NCBI GenBank assembly: GCA_017539425.1 | Contig: JAFYHA010000020.1 | Span: 1-52,197, forward strand | DNA length: 52,197 bases | Origin: Clostridia bacterium | GTDB taxonomy: Bacteria > Bacillota > Clostridia > Oscillospirales > CAG-272 | Direction of reading: 5' to 3' | In this document: in pieces, positions 16,938 to 26,072 of the stretch | Layout of the letters: each line of letters begins with the position of its first letter | Position numbering within the stretch: position 1 is the first letter of the stretch | The notes under the pieces: model-generated | Told to the model about the DNA's origin: nothing | Database searches by the model: none | Seen by the model: only the letters and a program-made list of their open reading frames with translations | Position numbers and translations under genes: made by a program

Positions 16938-19238
16938 ATGAAAAAGGTTATCAGAATCTTAGCCTTTGTGATTGTGTTGGCGCTTACCGTTTCCGCTATC
17001 GCGGCTTGCGGATCCAAGCCCTCTGACAAACCTCAGGGTGAAGAGTATAAAGGCGCAGATACTCTGGTTGTAGGTTATGCGAACTTTTCTGGCAAGTTCA
17101 GCCCGTTCTTCGCAACTACCGCTTATGACCAGGATGTCGCCGGCATGACACAGCTCGGCCTGATTTCCACTGACCGTGAAGGCAACGTGGTGTATAAGGG
17201 CATCGAAGGCGAAAAGAGAACCTTCAACGGAACCGAGTATACCTACAAGGGTATTTCGGATGTGACTGAGACGATCAACAAAGACGGCACAGTCGATTAC
17301 AAGATCGTTCTGAAGCAGGGCGTTAAATTCAGCGATGGCAAAGAAATGACCGCTGACGACGTGCTCTTCTCCATCTATGTGGTCTGCGACCCGACTTATG
17401 ACGGCTCCACGTCCTTCAGCTCCCTGCCTGTAGAGGGCATGGACAAGTACCTGGCCGGTATGTCTCCTCGCGCCAAGGCTATCTTTGATGGCGGCAACGA
17501 AGGCTATACTGCCAATGATAACTACACAGAAGCTCAGTACACGGAGTTCTGGAACTACTACAACGACAAAGCCGGTGCGGATTTTGCACAGGAAATCGTT
17601 GACTACTGCAAGAGCAAAGGCTACAACGCAGCCACCGACTCCGTCGCGGCTTGCGCTAAGAACTGGGGCTTTGAGCTGGCCGATAACGCCACCACAAAGG
17701 ACTTCTGGGATGCCATCGTAGCCGCTTATCCGGATGCAGCTACCGCTGAAGTCAAAGAGTCTGCCGGTTCTTCTCGGTTTGATCTGACTATGGCTGCTCT
17801 CGGCGAGGCATATCAGGTAGGTGTTGTGACCGGTGAAACGGCTGCCAACATCTCCGGTATCAAGAAAGTGAATGACTATGAGATCTCCATCAAGATGACC
17901 GAGTTCTCCGCTACCGCTATCTACCAGATCGGCCTCACGGTCGCTCCGCTCCACTACTATGGCGACGCCTCCAAGTTCGACGTTTCCAAGAACCAGTTCG
18001 GTTTCACCAAGGGCGATCTGTCCGGTGTCAAGTCCAAGACTTCCAACCCGATGGGCGCTGGTGCTTACAAGTTCGTGAGCTACGCTAACGGTGTTGTGAC
18101 GTTCGAAAAGAACGACAACTACTTCCTCGGCGCTCCGAAGATCAAATACATCAAGTTCCAGGAAACTGGCGACGCGGACAAGGTTCCGGGCGTAACTTCC
18201 GGTCTGTTCGACGTGACCGATCCGTCCTTCAACACCACTGCTGTTGAAAACATCAAGAAGGCCAACTCCAATGGCGAGCTGACCGGCAATGTGGTTACCA
18301 CCAGCACGGTCGACAACCTCGGCTACGGCTATATCGGTGCAAATGCGACCACTGTTTGCGTGGGCGGCGAACCTTCCAGCGCAGCTTCCAAGAGCCTCCG
18401 CAAGGCATTCGCAACCCTGTTCGCTGTGAATAGAGACAAGAGCGTGTACTCTTACTACGGTGAGAGAGCCACTGTTATCCAGTATCCGATCTCCAACACC
18501 TCCTGGGCGGCTCCGAAGCCGAATGATGCAGGCTATGCTCTTGCATACTCCAAGGATGTGGATGGCAAGGACATCTACACTGCCAATATGACCGAAGCTG
18601 AGAAACAGGATGCCGCCCTTCAGGCTGCTATCGGTTTCTTCAAGGCTGCCGGCTACACCTGGGACGAGACCGCGAAGAAATTCACGGCTGCTCCCGATGG
18701 CGCCAAGATGGAATACGAAGTAATCGTCCCCGGTGACGGCAAAGGCGATCACCCCGCTTACGGTATTCTGACCGATACCAAGGCCCAGCTCGAGACGATC
18801 GGCATTACGCTGAACATCAATGACCCGGCTGACTCCAACATCCTGTGGGATGCTCTGGATGCCGGCACACAGAACTTCTGGACAGCCGCTTGGGGCGCTA
18901 CCGTTGACCCGGATATGTACCAGGTGTACTACAGCCAGAACGTTGTGGGTCTGGAAGGTTCCACCGGTTCCAACCACTACAGAATCCAGGATTCTCAGCT
19001 GGATAAGCTGATCATGGACGCCCGCGTCAGCGCAGACCATGACTATAGAAAGGCTACTTACAAACAGTGCCTGGATATCATCCTTGACTGGGGTGTTGAG
19101 ATCCCGACCTACCAGAGACAGAACGCCATCATCTTCAGCACGGAGAGAGTCAACATGAGTACGGTTACTCCTGACATCACCACTTACTGGGGCTGGATGA
19201 ATGACATCGAACTTCTGGAAATGAATCCTACCAAATAA
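16938..19238 (+). CDS. oppA: Oligopeptide ABC transporter, substrate-binding lipoprotein
   Basis: This 766-residue lipoprotein is the family 5 extracellular solute-binding component (peptide/nickel group). The signal peptide ends in IAAC with lipidated Cys24. The domain begins with DTLVVGYANFSGKFSPFF and GDLSG, and contains LKQGVKFSDGKEMTADDV. It is much longer than classical OppA (about 540), with an insert around residues 160-270. GGAGG serves two nearby ATGs. The upstream one (16933) reads only Met-Gln-stop and overlaps the real start as ATGA. Base usage is enriched in preferred codons, as in a highly expressed protein. It is first of a five-gene transporter operon. The substrate is probably peptides, but not proven. 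Confidence 0.88.
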   Translation: MKKVIRILAFVIVLALTVSAIAACGSKPSDKPQGEEYKGADTLVVGYANFSGKFSPFFATTAYDQDVAGMTQLGLISTDREGNVVYKGIEGEKRTFNGTEYTYKGISDVTETINKDGTVDYKIVLKQGVKFSDGKEMTADDVLFSIYVVCDPTYDGSTSFSSLPVEGMDKYLAGMSPRAKAIFDGGNEGYTANDNYTEAQYTEFWNYYNDKAGADFAQEIVDYCKSKGYNAATDSVAACAKNWGFELADNATTKDFWDAIVAAYPDAATAEVKESAGSSRFDLTMAALGEAYQVGVVTGETAANISGIKKVNDYEISIKMTEFSATAIYQIGLTVAPLHYYGDASKFDVSKNQFGFTKGDLSGVKSKTSNPMGAGAYKFVSYANGVVTFEKNDNYFLGAPKIKYIKFQETGDADKVPGVTSGLFDVTDPSFNTTAVENIKKANSNGELTGNVVTTSTVDNLGYGYIGANATTVCVGGEPSSAASKSLRKAFATLFAVNRDKSVYSYYGERATVIQYPISNTSWAAPKPNDAGYALAYSKDVDGKDIYTANMTEAEKQDAALQAAIGFFKAAGYTWDETAKKFTAAPDGAKMEYEVIVPGDGKGDHPAYGILTDTKAQLETIGITLNINDPADSNILWDALDAGTQNFWTAAWGATVDPDMYQVYYSQNVVGLEGSTGSNHYRIQDSQLDKLIMDARVSADHDYRKATYKQCLDIILDWGVEIPTYQRQNAIIFSTERVNMSTVTPDITTYWGWMNDIELLEMNPTK

Positions 19239-19276
19239 AGAGTGCTAACTGAATTGTTTTAATACTCTTAAGGACT

Positions 19277-19302
19277 CGGCAAGCACGTGTGCGTGCTTGC
19301 CG
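19277..19302 (+). other. Intercistronic hairpin oppA/oppB
   Basis: A perfect 11-bp stem CGGCAAGCACG-tgtg-CGTGCTTGCCG lies in the 89-base gap between oppA and oppB with no T-run. Such stems protect the upstream message from 3' decay and let the binding protein be made in excess. Confidence 0.65.
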
Positions 19303-19327
19303 ACGTCTTGATTTTAAGGAGTCCGTT

Positions 19328-20329
19328 ATGGGAAAGTTTATAGTCAAAAGATTGCTTCTTTGTGTAGTCATATTTTTCTTTGCTATGTTCTTGATCTACA
19401 CATTGATTTACAACTTGCCCTCCAGCTACGTGGAAACGACCGCCCGAGAACTCGCTGCCGCGACTTCCAAAATGGGCGGCAAGAATTATCAGGAGTGGCT
19501 GGCACAGTTGAATGAGCAATACGGAATGAATAAAGGCGTGGTGGCCGGCTATTTCACCTGGCTTGGAAACGCCCTGAAAGGCGATTTTGGTACGAGCTGG
19601 AAATGGAATATGGCCTGCACAGCCAAATTTGCCGGTTGCATCTGGAACAGTTTTACCCTTGGACTTGTAGCTTTCGTTTTTGAAATCCTGATAGCGATCC
19701 CGTTGGGAGTCGTGGCAGCCAAAAAGCAGTATAGCATTACCGATTACACGGTGACATGTGTGTCGCTGATCGGTATTTCGTTGCCTACATTCTTTGTGGC
19801 AACCGTATTGAAACTTATTTTTGCAATCAATCTGGGCTGGCTTGATATCGGCGGTATGCACAGCAAGTTCTTTATCGCGGCCAATGCCACTCAGTGGGAA
19901 AATATTCTGGATCTGGGCAAGCATTTCATTTTGCCGGCTATGACGCTGATCTTTGTCAGTATCGGCGGCTTGATGAGATACACCAGAACCAACATGCTTG
20001 AGGTTTTAAATGCGGACTACATCCGCACAGCCAGAGCCAAAGGCCTTTCCGAAGGCAAGGTCATCGGTTATCACGCGTTCCGGAACACATTGATCCCGGT
20101 CGTGACGCTGCTGGGCGGTACGCTTCCCGGACTGTTCTCCGGCGCACTGATCACGGAAACGCTGTTTTCTATCGAAGGTATCGGTTATGTGTCGTACAAT
20201 TCGATGATCAGCGGCGATATTCCGTTTACGATGTTCTATCTTGCACTGATGTCGGTTCTGACGCTGTTGGGGAATCTCATTTCCGATATCCTGTATGCGG
20301 TCGTGGATCCCCGCGTAAGGGTCAATTGA
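19328..20329 (+). CDS. oppB: Oligopeptide ABC transporter permease OppB
   Basis: This is a 333-residue inner membrane permease. The N-terminal helix (KRLLLCVVIFFFAMFLIYTL) is followed by an outside loop and then the conserved permease domain with five more helices. The EAA-type coupling loop is MLEVLNADYIRTARAKGLSEGKVI. The C-terminus GNLISDILYAVVDPRVRV is typical of DppB/OppB. AAGGAG precedes the ATG chosen here; an earlier in-frame ATG overlaps the intercistronic hairpin. It pairs with OppC to form the channel. Confidence 0.92.
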   Translation: MGKFIVKRLLLCVVIFFFAMFLIYTLIYNLPSSYVETTARELAAATSKMGGKNYQEWLAQLNEQYGMNKGVVAGYFTWLGNALKGDFGTSWKWNMACTAKFAGCIWNSFTLGLVAFVFEILIAIPLGVVAAKKQYSITDYTVTCVSLIGISLPTFFVATVLKLIFAINLGWLDIGGMHSKFFIAANATQWENILDLGKHFILPAMTLIFVSIGGLMRYTRTNMLEVLNADYIRTARAKGLSEGKVIGYHAFRNTLIPVVTLLGGTLPGLFSGALITETLFSIEGIGYVSYNSMISGDIPFTMFYLALMSVLTLLGNLISDILYAVVDPRVRVN

Positions 20330-20339
20330 GGTAAGAGTT

Positions 20340-22238
20340 ATGGCAGAGAACAATACAACGAATTTGCTTAACGAAAAGCTCAAGGCCAGAGAAGCGGAAC
20401 AGGCAAAGGAGACCAACGCAAAGCAGGCGGATGAACCGATTGCGCTGGACGATGCGTCCAGAGTGAAAGTTCTCAGCCCTGCAAGACTGGTGTTGAAGAG
20501 ATTCCTGAGGAACAAACTGGCTATTGTCGGTATGGTCTTGCTGATTGCGCTGTTTTCGTTGTCCTTCCTGGGCCCGGTGTTCTATCCATATGGTCAGCTG
20601 GACAAGTTTACGACCGTAAAAGGCATGGAACTGGATTATGCTGTCTGCGGTGTGCCGAGCACATTCAACAAGTATATGCTTGTGGAGAACAAGGCCACAG
20701 ATGAATTCAAGAATTTTGTGGATTCGTTCATCAAGGAACTGAACAACGACGAAGCAGACGAGAAACTTGTAGAACGTATGGGGTCTTCGTTTATCGTGAC
20801 CAAGGGCGTGGACAACGTATACACGGTCAAGATCAAGAGCGCGGAACTGTATGCCTATGACAACATCCGCAAGGAAGTCAAGGTTGGAGAACCTTCTGCT
20901 GAACTGGATGCAAAGATCAAAGCGGCAATCGAAAACAAAGAATCGGAATTCACCTTTGAAGGCGTGTCCTATCAACTGGTTTCCAAGTCCAAAACCGAGA
21001 CGGGTGTGATCGCCACCTATCCGGACGGTGCTGAAGTCGAGGCTATTCTGGCCACAAAACTGACGTTTGATCCGGTGGAAAGCGGTTACAAAGTGGAAGA
21101 TGAGATGATTTCCCTTGCTCTGCTGAATTATCAAAAAGAGAACCGTTTCACCTATAAGGGTGCCGAGTATACCATTGAGATCCATGAAGGCGGCAGCGCA
21201 AAGATCCTGGATTCAACAGGAAAGGCTGTTATTGACATACTGCCTTACTCGATCCGTGACATCAGCGGCAAAGACAGTTTGGGCGGTGGCTTCAAAACAG
21301 CATTCGCGGCTGTTGTCAATCAGATGGAAGCGGAGAAGTCCAGAACCGGGAAATTCAGTTACGACGTACCTCAGCTGGATGCCGATACGGCTCAGTATCT
21401 GACCGATGAAGACGGGAACCTGATTCTGGAAAACGAGGAACTGGCTGTCAACCGCAAGGAAATATCCGGAGAGGTGCGCTACTATGCGAATTATTCCGTT
21501 CGCAAGGAAGTATATGACCTGTATTCTCCGCCTTCCAGAGCCCATATCCTGGGTACGGACGGCGACGGATATGATGTGCTTGCCAGAATCATGTACGGCG
21601 GCCGGATCTCTTTGATCGTCGGGTTCGTGGTCGTGTTCCTGGAAACCATTCTGGGCGTCATTATGGGCGGTATTGCCGGTTTCTTCGGAGGATGGGTCGA
21701 TACGTTGATCATGCGTCTGGTCGATATCTTCTACTGCATACCGACCATGCCGATCATGATCATCATCGCGTCCGTGTTTGACAAACTGAAGGTCCCTCCG
21801 TACGAACGGCTTATGTGGATGATGGTCATTCTGGGCGTACTGGGCTGGTCTGGTATTGCCAGACTGGTCAGAGGGCAGATCCTGTCCCTGCGTGAGCAGG
21901 AGTTCATGATCGCGGCCGAGGCGACCGGTTTGAAGACTAACAGGCGTATTTACAAGCATTTGATTCCGAACGTCATGCCCCAGCTGATCGTATCTATGAC
22001 AATGGGCCTTGGCGGTGTCATTCTGACGGAATCCACGCTGTCCTATCTCGGCCTCGGTGTCAAACATCCGCTGGCTACATGGGGTAACATCATCAACTCT
22101 GTGTCTTCGATCGAAGCCATGAAGAGTTACGTGTACATCTGGCTCCCTGTCGGAATTCTGATCTGTCTTGCGGTTATCGCATTCAACTTTGTCGGTGACG
22201 GCTTGCGCGATGCGTTCGATCCAAAAATGAAACGCTGA
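20340..22238 (+). CDS. oppC: Oligopeptide ABC transporter permease OppC with large external insertion
   Basis: This 632-residue permease is about twice the usual OppC length (around 300). After a charged cytoplasmic N-terminus and the first helix (about 57-80), the loop before helix 2 is expanded to roughly 310 residues (about 85-395) instead of 40 or so. It then returns to the normal OppC motif HILGTDGDGYDVLARIMYGG at about 399. The permease domain follows with the coupling loop EFMIAAEATGLKTNRRIYKH and FNFVGDGLRDAFDPK at the end. The insertion is Lys/Glu-rich, lies outside the membrane, and appears to repeat a short motif (ESEFTFEGVSYQL, ENRFTYKGAEYTI). It may help receive the unusually long OppA or the substrate. 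Confidence 0.9.
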   Translation: MAENNTTNLLNEKLKAREAEQAKETNAKQADEPIALDDASRVKVLSPARLVLKRFLRNKLAIVGMVLLIALFSLSFLGPVFYPYGQLDKFTTVKGMELDYAVCGVPSTFNKYMLVENKATDEFKNFVDSFIKELNNDEADEKLVERMGSSFIVTKGVDNVYTVKIKSAELYAYDNIRKEVKVGEPSAELDAKIKAAIENKESEFTFEGVSYQLVSKSKTETGVIATYPDGAEVEAILATKLTFDPVESGYKVEDEMISLALLNYQKENRFTYKGAEYTIEIHEGGSAKILDSTGKAVIDILPYSIRDISGKDSLGGGFKTAFAAVVNQMEAEKSRTGKFSYDVPQLDADTAQYLTDEDGNLILENEELAVNRKEISGEVRYYANYSVRKEVYDLYSPPSRAHILGTDGDGYDVLARIMYGGRISLIVGFVVVFLETILGVIMGGIAGFFGGWVDTLIMRLVDIFYCIPTMPIMIIIASVFDKLKVPPYERLMWMMVILGVLGWSGIARLVRGQILSLREQEFMIAAEATGLKTNRRIYKHLIPNVMPQLIVSMTMGLGGVILTESTLSYLGLGVKHPLATWGNIINSVSSIEAMKSYVYIWLPVGILICLAVIAFNFVGDGLRDAFDPKMKR

Positions 22239-22253
22239 TTTCGGGTGGTTGCT

Positions 22254-23441
22254 ATGGCATTGAAAAGAAAAAATGTGAATTATATTTCCGGTAAGGAATC
22301 CAGAAATATTTCCAAAAGAAACAGAGAGATCACAAGAAGACTGGAGAAGGAACGGAACAATTCCAAGAAAGACAGTTCTCTGTACATGACAAAAATGCAT
22401 GACGAGAACAATGTCGTGGAAATGGATAACGTCTGCACTTACTTCTTCACGGATATCGGTGTGGTCCGGGCCGTTGACGGCGTTTCATTCAATATTCCTA
22501 AATGCTCAACCGTGGGTGTGGTCGGCGAGTCCGGATGCGGAAAAAGCGTCACATCGCTGTCCTTGATGCAGCTGGTCCAGAGGCCGACCGGTCAGGTCGT
22601 CGGCGGTGAGATCCGCCTGAACAACGACGACGGAACAGCATACAACATCGTCAATACCCCTACGTCCATTATGCAGGAGATCCGCGGCAACAAGGTTTCC
22701 ATGATTTTCCAGGAGCCTATGACGAGCCTGAACCCCGTGTTCAAGATCGGCGCGCAGATCAACGAGGTCCTCGAACTGCATAATAAGGAAATGACCAAGG
22801 AGGAGATCCGGGAAAGAACCCTTGAGATGCTCAAGATGGTCGGCATTGCGAATGCGGAAGGCGTGTACAACATGTATCCGCACGAACTGTCAGGCGGTAT
22901 GCGGCAGCGTGTGATGATTGCCATCGCATTGGCCTGCAGCCCCAAGCTGATCATTGCGGACGAGCCCACAACGGCCCTGGACGTGACCATTCAGGCCCAG
23001 ATCCTGGATCTGCTCAGAAACCTGAAGGACAAGATCAACAGTTCGATCATGCTGATCACCCACGACCTGGGAGTGATCGCGGAAATGGCAGACTATGTCG
23101 TTGTCATGTATGCGGGACGGGTCGTCGAGAAGGGAACGGCACAGGATATTTTCCATAATCCCTGCCACCCGTACACGATCGGCCTGATGAATTCAAAGCC
23201 GGTGGTCGGGAAACAGGTCGAAGAACTGTACAACATCCCCGGAAATGTTCCGAACCCCATCAACATGCCGAACTACTGCTATTTCAAAGATCGCTGTGAG
23301 TTCTGCGATAAGGAAAAGTGTTCCGGCCGCTATCCGCCAGAAATCAAGATCAGCGATACGCACATCGTATCCTGCTATCGGTTTATGGATCAGGGCGAGG
23401 TCATGGGCTATCCCAAGATCATCAACACGGAGGAACTTTGA
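22254..23441 (+). CDS. oppD: Oligopeptide ABC transporter ATPase OppD
   Basis: This 395-residue ATPase powers the transporter. It has Walker A GESGCGKS, the Q-loop FQEPMTSLNP, the signature LSGGMRQR, Walker B LIIADEPTTALD and the switch His in LITHDLG. The C-terminal oligopeptide extension carries Cys residues (FKDRCEFCDKEKC) that in relatives bind an Fe-S cluster. A basic N-terminal extension of about 45 residues (ALKRKNVNYISGKESRNISK) is unusual. The ATG at 22254 was preferred to a GTG nine bases upstream. Confidence 0.93.
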   Translation: MALKRKNVNYISGKESRNISKRNREITRRLEKERNNSKKDSSLYMTKMHDENNVVEMDNVCTYFFTDIGVVRAVDGVSFNIPKCSTVGVVGESGCGKSVTSLSLMQLVQRPTGQVVGGEIRLNNDDGTAYNIVNTPTSIMQEIRGNKVSMIFQEPMTSLNPVFKIGAQINEVLELHNKEMTKEEIRERTLEMLKMVGIANAEGVYNMYPHELSGGMRQRVMIAIALACSPKLIIADEPTTALDVTIQAQILDLLRNLKDKINSSIMLITHDLGVIAEMADYVVVMYAGRVVEKGTAQDIFHNPCHPYTIGLMNSKPVVGKQVEELYNIPGNVPNPINMPNYCYFKDRCEFCDKEKCSGRYPPEIKISDTHIVSCYRFMDQGEVMGYPKIINTEEL

Positions 23442-23443
23442 GT

Positions 23444-24610
23444 ATGGAAGATATCGTAAAAGATACAGCCGTCAACGAGAGCGAAACCAAAAACGACTAT
23501 GTTCTTGAAGTCCGGAATCTGAAAAAGTATTTTCCAATCAAGTCCAGTTTTCTCAGGCTGGTCATCGGTAACGTCAAGGCCGTCGACGGGGTTTCCTTCG
23601 CCATAAAACGCGGAACCACGATGGGACTTGTCGGCGAATCGGGTTGCGGAAAGTCTACAGTCGGACGCACACTGCTCAGACTGCAGAGCAAGACCGAGGG
23701 TGAAGTCATCTTTGATGGCGTGGACATCTTCAAGCTCTCAAAAAAGGAACTGAGAAAGATCCGTCCGAAGATCCAGATCATCTTCCAGGATCCGTATTCA
23801 AGTCTGTCACCCAGAATGCCTATCGGGGAGATCATCGGTGAAGCCGTGCGGGAACACAACATCGTGCCGCCGGAAGAGTACGAAGACTACATCTCCCGGA
23901 TCATGCGTGCGTGCGGACTGCAGGAATACTATAAGGACCGCTATCCGCATGAGTTCTCAGGCGGACAGCGCCAGAGGATCTGTATCGCCCGTGCGTTGGC
24001 CCTGAACCCGGATTTCATTGTCTGCGACGAACCGGTTTCGGCTCTGGACGTTTCGATCCAGGCTCAGATCATCAACCTGCTCAAACAGCTTCAGAGAGAT
24101 TTCAACCTGACCTATCTGTTCATCTCCCATGATCTATCCGTTGTGGAACATATTTCGGACACGGTCGGTGTGATGTATCTTGGTTCAATGGTTGAGTATT
24201 CCGAAACGGAAAAGATCTTCTCCAATCCACTTCATCCGTATACGAAAGCGCTGTTTTCCGCCATCCCGGTTCCGGATCCGGATTACAAGATGGAACGGAT
24301 CGTGCTGGAGGGCAGCATTCCGTCACCGGCCAATCCTCCCAAAGGCTGCAAATTCCACACCAGATGCAAGGATTGCATGAAGATGTGCGAATGCGTTGTC
24401 CCGAATTACAAAGAGGTTGAACCCGGGCATTTCTGCGCATGCCATCTGTACAACTCGGAAGAGGAGAACCAGGCGGCTGAGGAAGAAATGAAGAAGCTCG
24501 AGGAAGAAGCCGAACTAGCGAATAAGCCGGGAACACCTGCAGCAGAGCCTGAGGATGAGGTCGTAGAGGACGCTAAGGAAGAAGAGAAAGCTTCGGAAAC
24601 GAAGGAATGA
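23444..24610 (+). CDS. oppF: Oligopeptide ABC transporter ATPase OppF
   Basis: This 388-residue second ATPase has Walker [10 protein letters not shown]-loop [10 protein letters not shown], signature FSGGQRQR, Walker [13 protein letters not shown] and switch LFISHDLS. The C-terminal part holds [14 protein letters not shown], again consistent with an Fe-S site. A highly acidic tail (about 340-388, rich in Glu and Ala) extends beyond the family norm. It begins two bases after the oppD stop. A long frame to 23318 overlaps oppD and is rejected. Confidence 0.93.
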   Translation: MEDIVKDTAVNESETKNDYVLEVRNLKKYFPIKSSFLRLVIGNVKAVDGVSFAIKRGTTMGLVGESGCGKSTVGRTLLRLQSKTEGEVIFDGVDIFKLSKKELRKIRPKIQIIFQDPYSSLSPRMPIGEIIGEAVREHNIVPPEEYEDYISRIMRACGLQEYYKDRYPHEFSGGQRQRICIARALALNPDFIVCDEPVSALDVSIQAQIINLLKQLQRDFNLTYLFISHDLSVVEHISDTVGVMYLGSMVEYSETEKIFSNPLHPYTKALFSAIPVPDPDYKMERIVLEGSIPSPANPPKGCKFHTRCKDCMKMCECVVPNYKEVEPGHFCACHLYNSEEENQAAEEEMKKLEEEAELANKPGTPAAEPEDEVVEDAKEEEKASETKE

Positions 24611-24628
24611 AACTAAACGGAGTTAGAT

Positions 24629-24898
24629 ATGGCCAGAAAAGACAAGGATTTTGAGGATGACGGCCGGGTCATTGCTCCCATGAACGTGGAGGGAATGCCC
24701 TGGTACGATTCCCACAGAGCCAAAAACAAGGACGCGGATGCGGAAAAGAACGCACAGGAATTGAAAAAGATCGGGAAGAAAGAGACTTTCCATCTGATCC
24801 TGGGCGTGCTTGGAGCCGCACTTGCGGTGACCGCCGTGTTTGCCCTGGGATATCTTTTGTTCATTCTGTTCTGCCAGTATGTCTGGTTCAGAGTCTAA
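24629..24898 (+). CDS. Small single-helix membrane protein at the end of the opp operon
   Basis: This 89-residue protein is of unknown function. A charged cytoplasmic N-terminus of about 52 residues (with MPWYDSHRAKNK) leads into one membrane region (about 55-84) ending in aromatic CQYVWFRV. It starts 18 bases after oppF with a modest GGAG site and is the last gene before a strong hairpin. It may be a small transporter accessory subunit. No family recognised. Confidence 0.6.
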   Translation: MARKDKDFEDDGRVIAPMNVEGMPWYDSHRAKNKDADAEKNAQELKKIGKKETFHLILGVLGAALAVTAVFALGYLLFILFCQYVWFRV

Positions 24899-24912
24899 GG
24901 CCGTAAGGCCAA

Positions 24913-24966
24913 GCCAAACAGAAAAGCAGCAGCAAGGTTTTCCTCGCTGCTGCTTTTCTGTTTGGC
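24913..24966. terminator. Perfect 21-bp inverted repeat, bidirectional terminator
   Basis: The arms 24913-24933 and 24946-24966 are perfectly complementary over 21 bases (starting GCCAAACAG, ending CTGTTTGGC), with a 12-base loop. It separates the convergent opp and BMC operons. Confidence 0.8.
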
Positions 24967-24977
24967 GGACAGGAATC

Positions 24978-25826
24978 TCAATACTTTCCGGCGCAGCCGA
25001 ACAGCTGCATCTTTTCCATAGTCGCTTCCTTGACAGCCAGGCGAACGACAGGCATGATGTCGGTCTGTCCCATACCGGGCTTCCAGACTTCGTGGGCGGC
25101 TTTGGCGAAAGCCGTGTTGATGTCGGTGAAGATATTGACCTTGGAGATACCGTTGGCGATGGTGCGTTTGAAATCGTCGTCGGACAGACCGGAACCGCCG
25201 TGCAGCACCAGAGGCGTGCTGACGATGCTGGCGATCTCCTTGAGACGGTCAAAGTCGAGTCTGGGCTTTTCCTTGTATGCGCCGTGTGCAGTACCGATGG
25301 CAACGGCCAGAGCGTCTACACCGGTGACCGTAGCATATTCCAGAGCCTGCTGAGGATCGGTATAGATGCTGTTGTCGTTGGGGCCGTGGTTCTCCGCACT
25401 GGATTCGTTTGCGCCGACATGACCCAGCTCGCCCTCCACGGAAATGCCGCGTTCATGTGCATAGCGCACCAGAGCACGGACTTTCCCCATGTTGCTGTAA
25501 TAGTCATCCGTGGAGCAGTCGAACATAACGGACGTAAAGCCGAGACGGATGGCTTTCTTGACCATATCCAGGGTCAGACCGTGGTCCAGATGCAGAACGA
25601 TCGGGACGGTCGCCTTTTTGGCCAGAGGAAGCAGGAATGCGGACAAATCCTCCAGGGAGGCATACGGGGTCAGGATCTCGGCCGTGCCGATGATGACCGG
25701 CGCGCGAAGCTCTTCGGCGGCTTCAATAACGCCCTTGGCCATTTCCAGGTCCACGGTGTTGAACAATCCTACGGCATAGTGTTCTGCCTTAGCACGAGGC
25801 AGGAGGTCTCTCATAGTTACAAGCAT
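24978..25826 (-). CDS. fba: Class II fructose-/tagatose-bisphosphate aldolase
   Basis: This 282-residue zinc-dependent class II aldolase belongs to the GatY/KbaY/Fba group. It carries the metal-site segments HLDHG, EGELGHVG, GTAHGAYKEKP and VLHGGSGLSDDD, and NIFTDIN near the phosphate site. It condenses or cleaves DHAP with glyceraldehyde 3-phosphate. AAAGG precedes the ATG. It lies 51 bases downstream of the last BMC gene on the same strand with no terminator between. DHAP freed by the compartment aldolase would be a direct substrate, so co-transcription makes sense. Fructose versus tagatose bisphosphate cannot be settled. Confidence 0.88.
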   Translation of the reverse strand: MLVTMRDLLPRAKAEHYAVGLFNTVDLEMAKGVIEAAEELRAPVIIGTAEILTPYASLEDLSAFLLPLAKKATVPIVLHLDHGLTLDMVKKAIRLGFTSVMFDCSTDDYYSNMGKVRALVRYAHERGISVEGELGHVGANESSAENHGPNDNSIYTDPQQALEYATVTGVDALAVAIGTAHGAYKEKPRLDFDRLKEIASIVSTPLVLHGGSGLSDDDFKRTIANGISKVNIFTDINTAFAKAAHEVWKPGMGQTDIMPVVRLAVKEATMEKMQLFGCAGKY

Positions 25827-25877
25827 TGCGGTTTACCTTTCTTATCTGAAAAGTGTAGATGATTGATTGGCGCTGGA

Positions 25878-26072
25878 TCAGAGCAGCCAGACAGGGAGTT
25901 CTTCAGTGATCAGAACATAGTTGCCGTGGCGGGGAGCCTTCTTGGGGGCTGCCTTTTTGGCCGGTTCTTTCACAACGGCCTCGGTCTCTTCCGCAGGGGC
26001 GGCGATCACGGTCTCTTTAACGGCTTCCTTTTTGCCCGCTGCACGGGTGATGCTGCTTTTACCGACTGACAT
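25878..26072 (-). CDS. Small Lys/Ala/Pro-rich protein with C-terminal Trp, McdB-like candidate
   Basis: This 64-residue protein overlaps the end of the ParA gene by 14 bases, so translation is coupled. The start is MSVGKSSITRAAGKK, with AAGGAG about 11 bases before it. Residues 1-48 are low-complexity and probably disordered, mixing Lys/Arg with Glu and Ala/Pro (VKEPAKKAAPKKAPRHG). The last 16 residues, GNYVLITEELPVWLL, are hydrophobic with Trp third from the end. Carboxysome McdB proteins are known to be small, disordered, encoded next to their ParA partner McdA, and to end in an invariant Trp near the C-terminus. The likeness is in form only and no sequence match can be claimed. A cargo tag or shell-binding peptide is the alternative. 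Confidence 0.55.
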   Translation of the reverse strand: MSVGKSSITRAAGKKEAVKETVIAAPAEETEAVVKEPAKKAAPKKAPRHGNYVLITEELPVWLL

